A stretch of DNA of 64,000 nucleotides, taken from assembly GCF_041154485.1 (NCBI RefSeq), contig NZ_AP028669.1, forward strand, positions 3,906,001 through 3,970,000, given 5' to 3'. Position numbers and translations under genes: made by a program. The DNA is from Variovorax sp. V93 (GTDB lineage: Bacteria; Pseudomonadota; Gammaproteobacteria; Burkholderiales; Burkholderiaceae_C). Shown here one piece after another: positions 25,211-34,528 of this stretch. Within the stretch, counting starts at the first letter, position 1. Every line of letters starts with the position of its first letter. The notes beneath the pieces were generated by a model. That model was given only the letters and a program-made list of their open reading frames with translations, was not told the origin of the DNA and did no database searches.

Positions 25211-26075
25211 AGGCCACCTCCTGCGGGCTGCGCTGCAGCGACGGCGGGTGAGGCTCGATGGGTTCGCGCGCCTCGCGTTCGCGGCGGCGCACCAGCGCGT
25301 CGATCTCGCGGCCCAGCGCCGTCTTGCGCTCTTCGCTCGGCGCATCGACCACCGCGAACTGCTCCACCAGCCGTCCCTTCTCCAGGATGGCCACATTGCG
25401 GCACAGCACCTCGACCACCGAGAGTTCGTGCGTGACGATCACGATGGTCACACCGATCTTCTGGTTGATGTCGCGCAGCGTCTCGAGCAGCGCGCGCGTA
25501 GTTTCGGTGTCCAGCGCCGAGGTAGGCTCATCGCACAGCAGCACCTGCGGCCGCGGCGCCAGCGCACGCGCAATGGCCACGCGCTGCTTTTGCCCGCCCG
25601 AGAGCTGCGCCGGGTAGGTGTCGATCTTCTCGGCCAGGCCCACCAGGGCCAGGCATTCGCGGACCCGCGCATCGATCTCGGCCCTGGAATGGCGGCCATG
25701 GATCTTCAGCGGGAAGGCCACGTTGTCGAACACCGTGGCGTTCTGCAGCAGGTTGAACTGCTGGAAGATCATGCCGATGTTCTGGCGCGTGTCGCGCAGC
25801 TCGCGGCGCGAGAGCGTCGTGAGGTCGCGCCCGCCCACGAAGACCCGGCCCGCATCGGGCCGCTCCAGCAGGTTGATGAGGCGCAGCAAGGTCGACTTGC
25901 CCGCGCCGCTCTTGCCGATCAGGCCGAACACGTCGCCGGGGTGGATGTCGAGCGAGAGCGACTGCACGGCGTCGAACACCTCGCCGCTGGGCAGTGCGAA
26001 GGACTTCTGCACGGATTGAAGACGGATCACGGGCTGCGCGTTGCCGCGGCCCGCATCGGAAGAAAGGTTGCTCAT
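25203..26075 (-). CDS. metN: Methionine-type ABC transporter ATPase
   Basis: 290 residues from the ATG at 26075. Walker A GLIGKSGAGKSTLLRLINLLE, Q-loop MIFQQFNLL, signature LSGGQKQRVAIARAL, Walker B VLLCDEPTSALD and switch His in IVTHEL are all intact. The C-terminal part is short (ends RSPQEVAYV) and lacks the full ACT-like C2 domain of E. coli MetN, where methionine binds for transinhibition. So this ATPase may not be feedback-inhibited the same way (inference). First gene of the minus-strand operon; divergent from metQ2. Confidence 0.93.
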   Translation of the reverse strand: MSNLSSDAGRGNAQPVIRLQSVQKSFALPSGEVFDAVQSLSLDIHPGDVFGLIGKSGAGKSTLLRLINLLERPDAGRVFVGGRDLTTLSRRELRDTRQNIGMIFQQFNLLQNATVFDNVAFPLKIHGRHSRAEIDARVRECLALVGLAEKIDTYPAQLSGGQKQRVAIARALAPRPQVLLCDEPTSALDTETTRALLETLRDINQKIGVTIVIVTHELSVVEVLCRNVAILEKGRLVEQFAVVDAPSEERKTALGREIDALVRRREREAREPIEPHPPSLQRSPQEVAYV

Positions 26076-26154
26076 GAAAAAGGCAGCGGCGGGCGCGGAG
26101 CCGGCCACAAAGGTTCGCGAAAAGGGGCCGAGTATGAAAACAAAGGCGCCAAAA

Positions 26155-26254
26155 GGGAACGAACAAATCGGCTCATGCATATGCATGAAAACGCATAAGA
26201 CGCCCGAATTGCCCGACGCAGACGCCATATCGATATGTCCATTGGTTCGTTCCC
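26155..26254. promoter_or_regulatory. Nested inverted repeats in metN/metQ2 divergent control region
   Basis: Outer arms GGGAACGAACAAAT (26155-26168) and ATTGGTTCGTTCCC (26241-26254) are inverted copies with 13 of 14 matches. Inside each arm lies a perfect palindrome: TCATGCATATGCATGA (26173-26188) and CATATCGATATG (26226-26237). The arrangement is symmetric about position 26205, midway between the two divergent starts. It looks like a shared operator for two dimer pairs. Regulator not identified. Confidence 0.6.
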
Positions 26255-26310
26255 AAATGCGCCGGGCAATGCCACATTCGCGCCCTCCTTTTTTGATTTC
26301 GCGCAACAAC

Positions 26311-27123
26311 ATGCACACCACTTTCCGCCGCCGCACCCTCGCCCTTGCCACGCTGGCCGCCGCCCTTCTTGCCGGCAACGCCGCGCTTGCGCAAGACAAG
26401 AACACCGTCAAGGTCGGCGTTTCCGTCGGCAGCGCCGAGCAGGTCTTCGAAGTGGTGAAGAAGGTCGCCGCCAAGGACGGCCTGAACATCCAGGTCGTGG
26501 TGTTCAACGACTACCAGCTGCCCAACGCGGCCCTGGCCTCGGGCGACCTCGATGCCAATGCCTTCCAGCACCAGCCCTTCCTGGACAACCAGAACAAGGC
26601 ACGCGGCTTCGACATCGTGCCCGTGGGCCTCACCATTACCGCGCCGCTGGGCTTCTACTCGCGCAAGATCAAGACGATCGACCAGTTGCCCGAGGGCGCC
26701 TCGGTCGGCATCCAGAACGACCCGTCGAACGGCAACCGCGCCCTGCTGCTGTTGCAGTCGGCCGGCCTCATCACGCTGAAACCCGAGGCGGTGAAGAACA
26801 ACACGGCCACGCCGCTGGACGTGGTTTCGAACCCCAAGAAGCTCAAGCTGGTGCCGCTCGATGCCGCCCAGCTGCCGCGCTCGCTCGACGACCTGGCGAT
26901 TGCCGCCATCAACAACGACTACGCCGAGAAGGCGGGCCTGTCGCTCAACAAGGATGCGGTCATCAAGGAATCGGCCAGGAGCCCGTACGCCAACCTGATT
27001 GCCGTGCGCCGCGCGGACAAGGACAAGCCCTGGGCCAGGCGGCTGGTGGCGGCCTACCAGTCGCCGGAGGTGAAGAGCTTCATCGAGACGCAGTTCAAGG
27101 GCTCGCTGGTCCCGGCGTTCTGA
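26311..27123 (+). CDS. MetQ/NlpA-family substrate-binding protein 2
   Basis: 270 residues from the ATG at 26311. Signal peptide about 1-27 (cleavage AQA/ALAQ), again without a lipobox Cys. Family blocks VVVFNDYQLPNAALASGDLDAN, FQHQPFLDNQNKA, NDPSNGNRALLLLQ, and LDAAQLPRSLDD are present. Clearly a paralogue of the protein at 23690-24511 but diverged in the middle, so ligand preference may differ. Transcribed away from metNI, whose ABC components it probably shares. A GC-rich double palindrome (27137-27237) follows the stop. Confidence 0.92.
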   Translation: MHTTFRRRTLALATLAAALLAGNAALAQDKNTVKVGVSVGSAEQVFEVVKKVAAKDGLNIQVVVFNDYQLPNAALASGDLDANAFQHQPFLDNQNKARGFDIVPVGLTITAPLGFYSRKIKTIDQLPEGASVGIQNDPSNGNRALLLLQSAGLITLKPEAVKNNTATPLDVVSNPKKLKLVPLDAAQLPRSLDDLAIAAINNDYAEKAGLSLNKDAVIKESARSPYANLIAVRRADKDKPWARRLVAAYQSPEVKSFIETQFKGSLVPAF

Positions 27124-27136
27124 CTTTCTTTTTCTT

Positions 27137-27237
27137 CTCCCTCCCCTCCCGGGGGAGGGTTGGGGTGGGAGCAAGCGGCACTCGCAATGGGCGCCCTGCC
27201 CGCCCCCATCCCAGCCTTCCCCCAAAGAGGGAAGGAG
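27137..27237. repeat. GC-rich double palindrome (copy A)
   Basis: CTCCCTCCCCTCCCGGGGGAG (left end of the first arm, 27137-27173) and an inverted second arm ending CCCCCAAAGAGGGAAGGAG (27201-27237). Each arm is itself a hairpin, and the two arms are inverted copies. The same structure occurs inside soeB at 44926-45041. Here it lies between metQ2 and prfB and could act as a transcription terminator or mRNA stabiliser. Confidence 0.75.
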
Positions 27238-27316
27238 CAATACAGCGCCGTTCCTGGGTGGGTTATCGGTCCATGAGAAAATGCCCGGTTTCCCCCGAAC
27301 ACAGTCAGGACACCCC

Positions 27317-28421
27317 ATGGACGCAGAACAAATCAACCAGATCGGCGCAACGCTTGCAGACCTGAGCGCCCGGACTGCGGATTTACGGAGGTATCTTTGA
27401 CTACGATGCCAAAGCTGAACGACTGAGGACAGTCAACGCATCGCTCGAAGATCCCAACGTCTGGAACGACCCCAAGAAGGCCCAGGAACTGGGCCGCGAG
27501 AAGAAGTCGCTCGACGACGTGGTCGTCACGCTCGACCGCCTCACCAGCGGCCTGTCGGACAACACCGAGCTCTACGAGATGTCGAAGGAAGACGGCGACC
27601 TGGACGGCTTGCAGTCCATTGCCGATGACGCCGCCGCGCTCGAAGCCGACATCAAGCAGCTCGAATTCCGCCGGATGTTCAACAACCCGGCCGACCCGCT
27701 CAACGCCTTCGTCGACATCCAGGCCGGCGCCGGCGGCACCGAGGCCTGCGACTGGGCCAGCATGCTGCTGCGCCAGTACCTGAAGTACGCCGAGCGCAAG
27801 GGCTTCAAGACGCAGATCGAGGACGAAACCCCGGGCGACACCGCCGGCATCAAGGGCGCGACCATCAAGGTCGAGGGCGATTACGCCTTCGGCCTCTTGC
27901 GCACCGAGACCGGCGTGCACCGCCTGGTGCGCAAGTCGCCGTTCGACTCCTCGGGCGGGCGCCACACCAGCTTTGCCAGCATCTTCGTGTACCCGGAAAT
28001 CGACGACTCCATCGAGATCGAGATCAACCCGGCCGACGTTCGCACCGACACCTTCCGCGCCAGCGGCGCGGGCGGCCAGCACATCAACAAGACCGACTCG
28101 GCCGTGCGCCTCACGCACATCCCCACCGGCATCGTGGTGCAGTGCCAGGACGGCCGCAGCCAGCACAGCAACCGCGACGTGGCGTGGAAGCGCCTGCGCT
28201 CGCGCCTGTACGACCACGAGATGCGCAAACGCCAGGAAGAGCAGCAAAAGCTCGAGGACAGCAAGACCGACGTGGGCTGGGGCCACCAGATCCGCAGCTA
28301 CGTGCTGGACAACAGCCGCATCAAGGACCTGCGCACCAACGTCGAAGTCTCGGCCACGCAGAAGGTGCTCGACGGCGACCTCGACGTGTTCATCGAAGCC
28401 TCCCTCAAGCAAGGCGTGTAA
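27317..28421 (+). CDS. prfB: Peptide chain release factor 2 (programmed +1 frameshift)
   Basis: The reading frame starts at ATG 27317, runs 27 codons to an in-frame TGA (27398-27400), and continues after a +1 shift (GAC at 27399) to 28421. That gives about 367 residues, the normal RF2 length. The GGQ loop ([18 protein letters not shown]) and SPF motif ([14 protein letters not shown]) are intact. Reaction: TGA/TAA-directed peptidyl-tRNA hydrolysis on the ribosome. The internal TGA is the known autoregulatory device, not a mutation. Followed 3 bp later by a HAD phosphatase gene. Confidence 0.97.
27387..27401 (+). promoter_or_regulatory. RF2 programmed frameshift site
   Basis: GGAGG (27387-27391) as internal Shine-Dalgarno, then TAT, then slippery CTT-TGA-C (27395-27401). 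Low RF2 lets the ribosome slip +1 at CTT and read GAC, restoring the main frame. Confidence 0.97.
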
Positions 28422-28424
28422 CCG

Positions 28425-29114
28425 ATGAGCCTGACGCACGGGAAGGTCGAAGCCCTGATCTTCGACATGGACGGCACCATGATCGACTCCATGCCCTGGC
28501 ATGCGCGCTCGTGGGTGGAGTTTGTCGAACGCCACGGCCTGAAGCTCGACGTGACCGACATTCTTGCGCGCACCACGGGCCGCACCGGCGCCGAGTGCAT
28601 GCGCGAGCTGTTCGAGCGCGAGCTGGCCGACGACGAGTGCCAGGCACTGGTGCACGAGAAGGAAGAGATCTACCGCGCCCTCTTCCACGACAACTTCACC
28701 GAGGTGGCCGGCTTCACGGCCTTTGCCAGGGCCGCCGTCGCACGCGGCCTGAAGGTGGCGGTGGGCACGGCCGGCGACCGGCACAACATCGAGTTTGCGA
28801 TGTCGCGCCTGAAGATGGACCCGCTGCCGCTGGCCATCGTCGGCGGCGACGAAGGCTTTGCCGGCAAGCCCACGCCCGAGATCTTTCTGGAAGCCGCGCG
28901 CCGCATCGGCGTGGCGCCCGAGCGCTGCATCGTCTTTGAAGACGCCCCCTTCGGCATCGAGGCCGCGCGCCGCGGCGGCATGCGTGCCGTGGCCGTGTGC
29001 AGCACCCATACCGCCGCCGAGCTTGCCGGCCCCCATGTGATTGCCGCCGTTCGCGACTACGACGAACTCGCCCATTCGAATTTTCTGGAGACACTCGATG
29101 CTGCTGCAGCGTGA
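28425..29114 (+). CDS. HAD-superfamily phosphatase (phosphoglucomutase-like)
   Basis: 229 residues. Motif I IFDMDGTMIDSMPWHARSW, with the beta-phosphoglucomutase-like cap after it, motif II VAVGTAGD, motif III/IV GKPTPEIFLEAA and FEDAPFGIEAARRGGM. Known: subfamily includes sugar-phosphate phosphatases and beta-phosphoglucomutases; the DxDGT followed by MPWH places it near the DUF/YfbT-CbbY group. Substrate not predictable. It overlaps pepN by 17 bp (29098-29114), so the two are probably co-translated. Confidence 0.9.
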   Translation: MSLTHGKVEALIFDMDGTMIDSMPWHARSWVEFVERHGLKLDVTDILARTTGRTGAECMRELFERELADDECQALVHEKEEIYRALFHDNFTEVAGFTAFARAAVARGLKVAVGTAGDRHNIEFAMSRLKMDPLPLAIVGGDEGFAGKPTPEIFLEAARRIGVAPERCIVFEDAPFGIEAARRGGMRAVAVCSTHTAAELAGPHVIAAVRDYDELAHSNFLETLDAAAA

Positions 29115-31806
29115 CGCCCAAGGGCAACCGATTGCCATTCGCCGCGAAGACTATGCCGCCCCGGCATTCTGGATCGACACCGTCGACCTCACCTTCGACC
29201 TCGACCCCGCCAAGACCCGCGTGCTCAACCGCATGCAACTGCGCCGCAACCCCGACGCGCCGGCCCAACCCCTGCGCCTGGACGGCGACGAGCTGAACCT
29301 GGCGCGCGTGCTGGTCAACGGCCAGGGCGCATCGTTCCGCATGGAAGGCGACCAGCTCGTGCTGGACGGCCTGCCGTCCGCCGAAGAAGGGACCTTCGAG
29401 CTCGAGATCTTCACCACCTGCTGCCCCATCAAGAACACCAAGCTGATGGGCCTGTTCGTGAGCGAAGACACCTTCTTCACGCAGTGCGAGGCCGAGGGCT
29501 TCCGCCGCATCACCTACTTTCTCGACCGTCCGGACGTGATGGCGATGTACACCGTGACGCTGCGCGCCGCCAAGGCCGCCTACCCGGTGCTGCTGTCGAA
29601 CGGCAACCTCGTCGAGCAGGGCGAGCTGCCCGAAGGCCGCCACTTCGCCAAGTGGGTCGACCCCTTCAGGAAGCCCTGCTACCTGTTCGCGCTGGTGGCC
29701 GGCAAGCTGGTGGCGCGCGAGCAGCGCATCACCGCGCGCAACGGCAAGGAACACCTGCTGCAGGTGTACGTGCGCGCCGGCGACCTCGACAAGACCGAGC
29801 ATGCGATGAACTCGCTGGTCAACTCCGTGCTGTGGGACGAAGCCCGCTTCGGCCTGCCGCTGGACCTGGACCGCTTCATGATCGTCGCCACCAGCGACTT
29901 CAACATGGGCGCCATGGAGAACAAGGGCCTGAACATCTTCAACACGAAGTACGTTCTGGCCAACCAGGCCACCGCCACCGACGCCGACTACAGCAACATC
30001 GAAAGCGTGGTCGGCCACGAGTACTTCCACAACTGGAGCGGCGACCGCGTCACCTGCCGCGACTGGTTCCAGCTGTCGCTGAAGGAAGGCCTCACCGTCT
30101 TCCGCGACCAGGAGTTCAGCCAGGACCTGTGCGCCGACGCGTCGGCCCGCGCCGTCAAGCGCATCGAGGACGTGCGCGTGCTGCGCACCGCCCAGTTCCC
30201 CGAAGACGCCGGCCCCATGGCCCACCCGGTGCGGCCCGACAGCTACATCGAGATCAGCAACTTCTACACCGTCACCATCTACGAAAAGGGTGCCGAGGTG
30301 GTGCGCATGATGCAGACGCTGGTCGGCCGCAAGGGCTTCGAGCGCGGCATCACGCTCTACTTCGAACGCCACGACGGCCAGGCCGTGACCTGCGACGACT
30401 TCGCGCAGGCCATTGCCGACGCCAACCCCGATTCCGAACTCGCCCGCCTGCTGCCCCAGTTCAAGCGCTGGTACAGCCAGGCCGGCACGCCGCGCCTGGC
30501 CGCCCACGGCGTGTACGACGCGCAGAACCGCAGCTACACCCTGAGCATCGTCCAAAGCTGCCCGCCCACGCCGGGCCAGGCGACCAAGGAACCCTTCGTC
30601 ATTCCGGTGAACATCGGCCTGCTCGATGCGAGCGGGCGCGAACTGCCGCTGCAGCTCCAGGGCGAAAACGAAGTCACGCGCGGCACCCGCACGCTGGTGC
30701 TCTCGCGCGCCGGCGAGCAGATCACCTTCGTCGGCCTCGACGCCGAGCCAGTGCCTTCCATCCTGCGCGGCTTCAGCGCACCGGTGATCCTGGACTTCGA
30801 ATACACCGACGCCCAGCTGCTCACCCTGCTGGCCAACGACCCCGATCCGTTCAACCGCTGGGAAGCCGGCCAGCGCCTGGGCCTGCGCGCCGCGCTGCAG
30901 GGCATTGCAGCGCTGGCGACCGACACCACCCCGGTGCTGAACGACGCCTACATCGACGCCATGCGCAGCGTGCTGCGCAACCCGCAACTCGACGCCGCCT
31001 TCAAGGAACTGGTGCTCACGCTGCCTTCGGAAACCTACATTTCCGAGCAGCTCGACGTGGTCGATCCGCAGCGCGTGCACCTGGTGCGCGAAGCCATGCG
31101 CGCCCAGCTGGCCACCGCCCTCTTCGAAGACTGGCAGCAGGCCTACGAAGAAAACCACGACACCGGCGCCTACACGCCCGACCCGACCTCGTCGGGCCGC
31201 CGCGCGCTGGCCGGCATGGCGCTCAACTTCCTGTGCTTGGCGGCGCGCTCCTCGGGCGACACCGTGTGGCCCGGCAAGACGCTGCAGCGCTTCAAGGATG
31301 CCGGCAACATGACCGACCGCTTCAACGCGCTCAATGCGCTGGTGTCGTCGGGCCACACCCTGGCCGCGCAGGCGCTGGCGCGCTTCCATGCCATCTTCAA
31401 GGACGAGGCGCTGGTCATCGACAAGTGGTTCTCGCTGCAGGCCGGCGCGCCCGACCGCGGCGGCGACGTCCTGCCGCTGGTCAGGCAGCTGATGAAGCAC
31501 CCCGACTTCTCCATCAAGAACCCCAACCGCGCCCGCAGCGTGATCTTCAGCTATTGCAGCGCCAACCCCGGCGCGTTCCACCGCCCCGACGCGGCCGGCT
31601 ACGTGTACTGGAGCGAGCGCGTCATCGAGCTGGACGCCATCAACCCCCAGGTGGCCGCCCGCCTCGCCCGCGCGCTCGACCGCTGGAGCAAGCTGGCCGA
31701 ACCCTACCGCAGCGCCGCGCGCGAAGCGATTGCCCGCGTGGCGGCCAAGCCCGACCTGAGCAAGGACACCCACGAAGTGGTGACCCGCGCCCTGGCCGGG
31801 AATTAA
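29098..31806 (+). CDS. pepN: Aminopeptidase N
   Basis: 902 residues from the ATG at 29098, a usual PepN length. M1 metallopeptidase: substrate-anchoring GAMEN at about residues 270-274, zinc motif HEYFHNW at about 306-312 with the third ligand Glu in [10 protein letters not shown] near 329. The C-terminal DUF3458-type helical domains follow. Zinc-dependent removal of N-terminal residues from peptides in the cytoplasm. Start overlaps the HAD gene; the third copy of the 86-bp repeat follows the stop after 5 bp. Confidence 0.95.
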   Translation: MLLQRDAQGQPIAIRREDYAAPAFWIDTVDLTFDLDPAKTRVLNRMQLRRNPDAPAQPLRLDGDELNLARVLVNGQGASFRMEGDQLVLDGLPSAEEGTFELEIFTTCCPIKNTKLMGLFVSEDTFFTQCEAEGFRRITYFLDRPDVMAMYTVTLRAAKAAYPVLLSNGNLVEQGELPEGRHFAKWVDPFRKPCYLFALVAGKLVAREQRITARNGKEHLLQVYVRAGDLDKTEHAMNSLVNSVLWDEARFGLPLDLDRFMIVATSDFNMGAMENKGLNIFNTKYVLANQATATDADYSNIESVVGHEYFHNWSGDRVTCRDWFQLSLKEGLTVFRDQEFSQDLCADASARAVKRIEDVRVLRTAQFPEDAGPMAHPVRPDSYIEISNFYTVTIYEKGAEVVRMMQTLVGRKGFERGITLYFERHDGQAVTCDDFAQAIADANPDSELARLLPQFKRWYSQAGTPRLAAHGVYDAQNRSYTLSIVQSCPPTPGQATKEPFVIPVNIGLLDASGRELPLQLQGENEVTRGTRTLVLSRAGEQITFVGLDAEPVPSILRGFSAPVILDFEYTDAQLLTLLANDPDPFNRWEAGQRLGLRAALQGIAALATDTTPVLNDAYIDAMRSVLRNPQLDAAFKELVLTLPSETYISEQLDVVDPQRVHLVREAMRAQLATALFEDWQQAYEENHDTGAYTPDPTSSGRRALAGMALNFLCLAARSSGDTVWPGKTLQRFKDAGNMTDRFNALNALVSSGHTLAAQALARFHAIFKDEALVIDKWFSLQAGAPDRGGDVLPLVRQLMKHPDFSIKNPNRARSVIFSYCSANPGAFHRPDAAGYVYWSERVIELDAINPQVAARLARALDRWSKLAEPYRSAAREAIARVAAKPDLSKDTHEVVTRALAGN

Positions 31807-31811
31807 GCTCA

Positions 31812-31897
31812 CCCCCAGGCTTCGCGCACTTCGTGTCGCTTCGCCCACCCCCTCGCCGGGGGCAACACCAGCGGCCCGGCAAAGCCGGTTCCGCGGT
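31812..31897 (+). repeat. 86-bp interspersed repeat, copy 3
   Basis: Direct copy of the element at 6597-6682; exact same length and the same ends (CCCCCAGGC...GGTTCCGCGGT). Lies between pepN and fbp, 5 bp after the pepN stop and about 40 bp before the fbp start. Confidence 0.88.
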
Positions 31898-31937
31898 GTT
31901 TCGCGAACAGACCCCCACATTGCATAGGACATATCCC

Positions 31938-32951
31938 ATGGCACAACAGAAGATTTCCCTCACCCGCTACCTCGTCGAAAAGCAGCGCGCCGACGGCCTC
32001 ATTCCCGGCCAGCTGCGCCTCTTGCTCGAAGTGGTCGCCCGCGCCTGCAAGAGCATCAGCCAGGCCGTCAACAAGGGCGCGCTGGGCGGCGTGCTAGGCA
32101 CTGCCGAGAGCGAGAACGTGCAGGGCGAGATCCAGAAGAAGCTGGACATCATCGCCAACGAAGTGCTGATCGAGGCCAACGAATGGGGCGGCCACCTCGC
32201 GGCCATGGCCAGCGAGGAAATGGACAGCATCTACGTGGTGCCCAACCGCTACCCGCAGGGCGAATATTTGCTGATGTTCGACCCGCTCGACGGCAGCAGC
32301 AACATCGACGTGAACGTCAGCATCGGCACCATCTTCAGCGTGCTGAAGAAGCCCGACGACACCCCCGGCGTGCAGGAAGCCGACTTTCTGCAGCCCGGCA
32401 CCCAGCAGGTGGCGGCCGGCTACTGCATCTACGGCCCGCAGACCACCCTGGTGCTCACCGTGGGCAACGGCGTGGCCATGTTCACGCTCGACCGCGAGCA
32501 AGGCAGCTTCGTGCTCACGCAGGAGGACATCCAGATTCCGGCCGACACCAAGGAATTTGCGATCAACATGAGCAACATGCGCCACTGGGACGAGCCCATG
32601 AAGCGCTACATCGACGAATGCCTGGCCGGCAAGGAAGGCCCGCGCGGCAAGGACTTCAACATGCGCTGGATTGCCAGCATGGTGGCCGACGTGCACCGCA
32701 TCCTGATGCGCGGCGGCGTGTTCATGTACCCGTGGGACAAGCGCGAGCCCGAAAAGGCCGGCAAGCTGCGCCTGATGTACGAGGCCAACCCGATGAGCTG
32801 GCTGGTCGAGCAGGCCGGCGGCGCGGCCACCAACGGCAAGCAGCGCATCCTCGACCTGAAGCCCACCAAATTGCACGAGCGCGTGAGCGTGATGTTGGGT
32901 TCGCGTAACGAAGTCGAGCGTTTGACCAAGTACCACGCCGAAAAGGCCTGA
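31938..32951 (+). CDS. fbp: Fructose-1,6-bisphosphatase class 1
   Basis: 337 residues, class 1 length. Metal site motif [13 protein letters not shown] at about 114-126, N-terminal [10 protein letters not shown] and the C-terminal active-site region [21 protein letters not shown] are intact. Reaction: fructose-1,6-bisphosphate to fructose-6-phosphate, gluconeogenesis, needed for growth on organic acids such as the pyruvate and acetate produced by the sulfonate genes in this window. Start ATG at 31938 gives the family N-terminus MAQQKISL. tRNA-Thr follows 25 bp after the stop. Confidence 0.96.
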   Translation: MAQQKISLTRYLVEKQRADGLIPGQLRLLLEVVARACKSISQAVNKGALGGVLGTAESENVQGEIQKKLDIIANEVLIEANEWGGHLAAMASEEMDSIYVVPNRYPQGEYLLMFDPLDGSSNIDVNVSIGTIFSVLKKPDDTPGVQEADFLQPGTQQVAAGYCIYGPQTTLVLTVGNGVAMFTLDREQGSFVLTQEDIQIPADTKEFAINMSNMRHWDEPMKRYIDECLAGKEGPRGKDFNMRWIASMVADVHRILMRGGVFMYPWDKREPEKAGKLRLMYEANPMSWLVEQAGGAATNGKQRILDLKPTKLHERVSVMLGSRNEVERLTKYHAEKA

Positions 32952-32976
32952 CGGTGTTGCTATAATCCGAGGCTTC

Positions 32977-33052
32977 GCCGGTGTAGCTCAGTCGGTAGAG
33001 CAGCTCATTCGTAATGAGAAGGTCGGGTGTTCGATTCATCTCTCCGGCACCA
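32977..33052 (+). tRNA. tRNA-Thr (CGT)
   Basis: 76 bases with encoded CCA (33050-33052). Cloverleaf: acceptor GCCGGTG/CTCCGGC with a U6-U67 mismatch, D-arm AGCTCAGTCGGTAGAGCA, anticodon stem CTCAT/ATGAG with loop TCGTA (anticodon CGT at 33010-33012), T-arm loop TTCGATT with two G-U pairs in the stem. Reads ACG codons. A strong terminator follows 4 bp later. Confidence 0.95.
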
Positions 33053-33055
33053 ATT

Positions 33056-33097
33056 AAAAGCCCCGTTGCTATCAAGCCGATAGCAACGGGGCTTTTT
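33056..33097 (+). terminator. Intrinsic terminator of tRNA-Thr
   Basis: Perfect 18-bp stem AAAAGCCCCGTTGCTATC (33056-33073) / GATAGCAACGGGGCTTTT (33079-33096), loop AAGCC, followed by further T. Ends the fbp/tRNA-Thr transcript. Confidence 0.95.
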
Positions 33098-33099
33098 CG

Positions 33100-33394
33100 T
33101 TTGCGTTGTTTTCGGGCACTAGGGGAAATATCTCGACTGGGGAAACCCGAGCCTCTTTGAGCTCACCCACGTGTTAGGTGGCTAACCATCAAACGTCGTG
33201 ACTCGCGAACTGGCTGCGGACTCGGGCTGAAGATCTCAGCGCAAGCATCTAAAAAAAGCCCGCGGTGGTTCACGCTCTCCGACGGCACGGCAGCGCAGCT
33301 GGTCGAAACGTGTTGCCGACTTGACGTGTGCGGACAGCCTCCAATGAGTTGCTTGCAGCAAACTGCTCGAACCGCCTAACCCTCCGGAGCCCGC
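33100..33394. other. Gene-free stretch before phosphotransacetylase gene
   Basis: No supported reading frame. It holds a small inverted repeat GTTAG-GTGG-CTAAC (about 33173-33186), a weak TTGACG box (33321) and TTGCT-TGC-AGCAA (33349-33361) near the start of the next gene. These could be promoter or operator parts, but none is convincing alone. Confidence 0.35.
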
Positions 33395-34423
33395 ATGGCC
33401 CCCTCCTCCTCCGCGCCCCATCCCCACTACGACCGCCTGATCGCCGCAGCCCGCGCCCTCCCACCGCTCCGCGTCGCGGTCGTCCACCCGGCCAGCGCCG
33501 TGTCGCTCGAAGCCGCTTTGGCTTCAGCCGCACTCGGCCTCATCGCCCCAACGCTCATCGGCCCCCGCGCAAAGATCGAAGCTGCAGCACGCGAGGCCAA
33601 CGCAGACCTCTCGGCCATCCCCATCGTCGACGCCCCTCACAGCCACGCCGCAGCCGATGCCGCCGTCGCCATGGCCTTGCGCGGCGAAGTCGATGCGTTG
33701 ATGAAGGGCAGCCTGCACACCGACGAGCTGATGGCCGCGGTGGTGCGGCGCGAAGGCGGGCTGCGCACGTCGCGCCGCATCAGTCACTGCTTCGTGATGG
33801 ACATTCCGGGCCACGCGCAGCCGCTGATCATTTCGGACGCCGCGATCAACATCGCGCCCACGCTCGAAGAGAAGGTCGACATCGTGCAGAACGCGATCGA
33901 CCTGGCGCATGCGCTGCAGATGCCGGCGGTGCGGGTGGCGATTCTCTCGGCCACGGAAACGGTCAACCCCAAGGTGCCTTCCACGCTGGACGCCGCCGCG
34001 CTGTGCAAGATGGCCGACCGCGGCCAGATCACGGGCGCGCAGCTCGACGGGCCGCTGGCCATGGACAACGCCATCGACGCCGAGGCGGCGCGCATCAAGG
34101 GCATCGCCTCGCCGGTGGCAGGCCGCGCCAACGTGCTGATCGTGCCCAGCCTGGACGCGGGGAACATGCTGGCGAAGAGCCTCAGCTTCCTGGGCGGAGC
34201 CTATGCGGCGAGCATCGTGCTGGGCACCAAGGTGCCGGTGATCCTGACGAGCCGGGCCGACTCGGAGCCGGCCCGCCTGGCCTCGTGCGCGGTGGCGTCC
34301 ATGCTGGCCAAGGCGGGGCGCGAACGGCTCATCAAGGCGGTGGGCAGAGAAAGGCCACGCCTTGTTGCCATTAAAACAATCCAACTACACCTTGTATGCC
34401 AAGGCAGCGCTGATTCGCCATAG
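33395..34423 (+). CDS. Phosphate acetyl/butyryl-transferase family protein
   Basis: 342 residues, phosphotransacetylase/Ptb superfamily of the short type. Features: GPRAKIEAAAREA, ALMKGSLHTDELM, RRISHCFVMDIPGHAQPLIISDAAI, and DGPLAMDNAID with the conserved late S-R-A-D (VILTSRADS). Known: Pta interconverts acetyl phosphate and acetyl-CoA; Ptb does so for butyryl. Short forms are often paired with an acetate/butyrate kinase. No kinase is adjacent here; an ackA is at 54427-55626. The last 25 residues (after LIKAVG) do not look like the family and may reflect a shifted stop. Could supply the acetyl-P to acetyl-CoA step after Xsc (inference). Confidence 0.82.
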   Translation: MAPSSSAPHPHYDRLIAAARALPPLRVAVVHPASAVSLEAALASAALGLIAPTLIGPRAKIEAAAREANADLSAIPIVDAPHSHAAADAAVAMALRGEVDALMKGSLHTDELMAAVVRREGGLRTSRRISHCFVMDIPGHAQPLIISDAAINIAPTLEEKVDIVQNAIDLAHALQMPAVRVAILSATETVNPKVPSTLDAAALCKMADRGQITGAQLDGPLAMDNAIDAEAARIKGIASPVAGRANVLIVPSLDAGNMLAKSLSFLGGAYAASIVLGTKVPVILTSRADSEPARLASCAVASMLAKAGRERLIKAVGRERPRLVAIKTIQLHLVCQGSADSP

Positions 34424-34528
34424 GTAGTTCTCCGGCGCCGAAGAACGCCGCGCACACGCGCCAAGCGGCCGCGGAAAGCGCATCATCGCGATGCACGAAC
34501 CCGTGGTTCAGACTGTGTGCGAGGCAGC

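Noticed and set aside
27317..27400. Early stop codon in prfB as a pseudogene signal
   Set aside because: The TGA sits in the canonical RF2 slippery context, so it is programmed frameshifting, not decay.
28714..31944. 1076-residue frame antisense to pepN
   Set aside because: Shadow of pepN; no recognisable domain and composition typical of reverse-complement GC-rich coding sequence.
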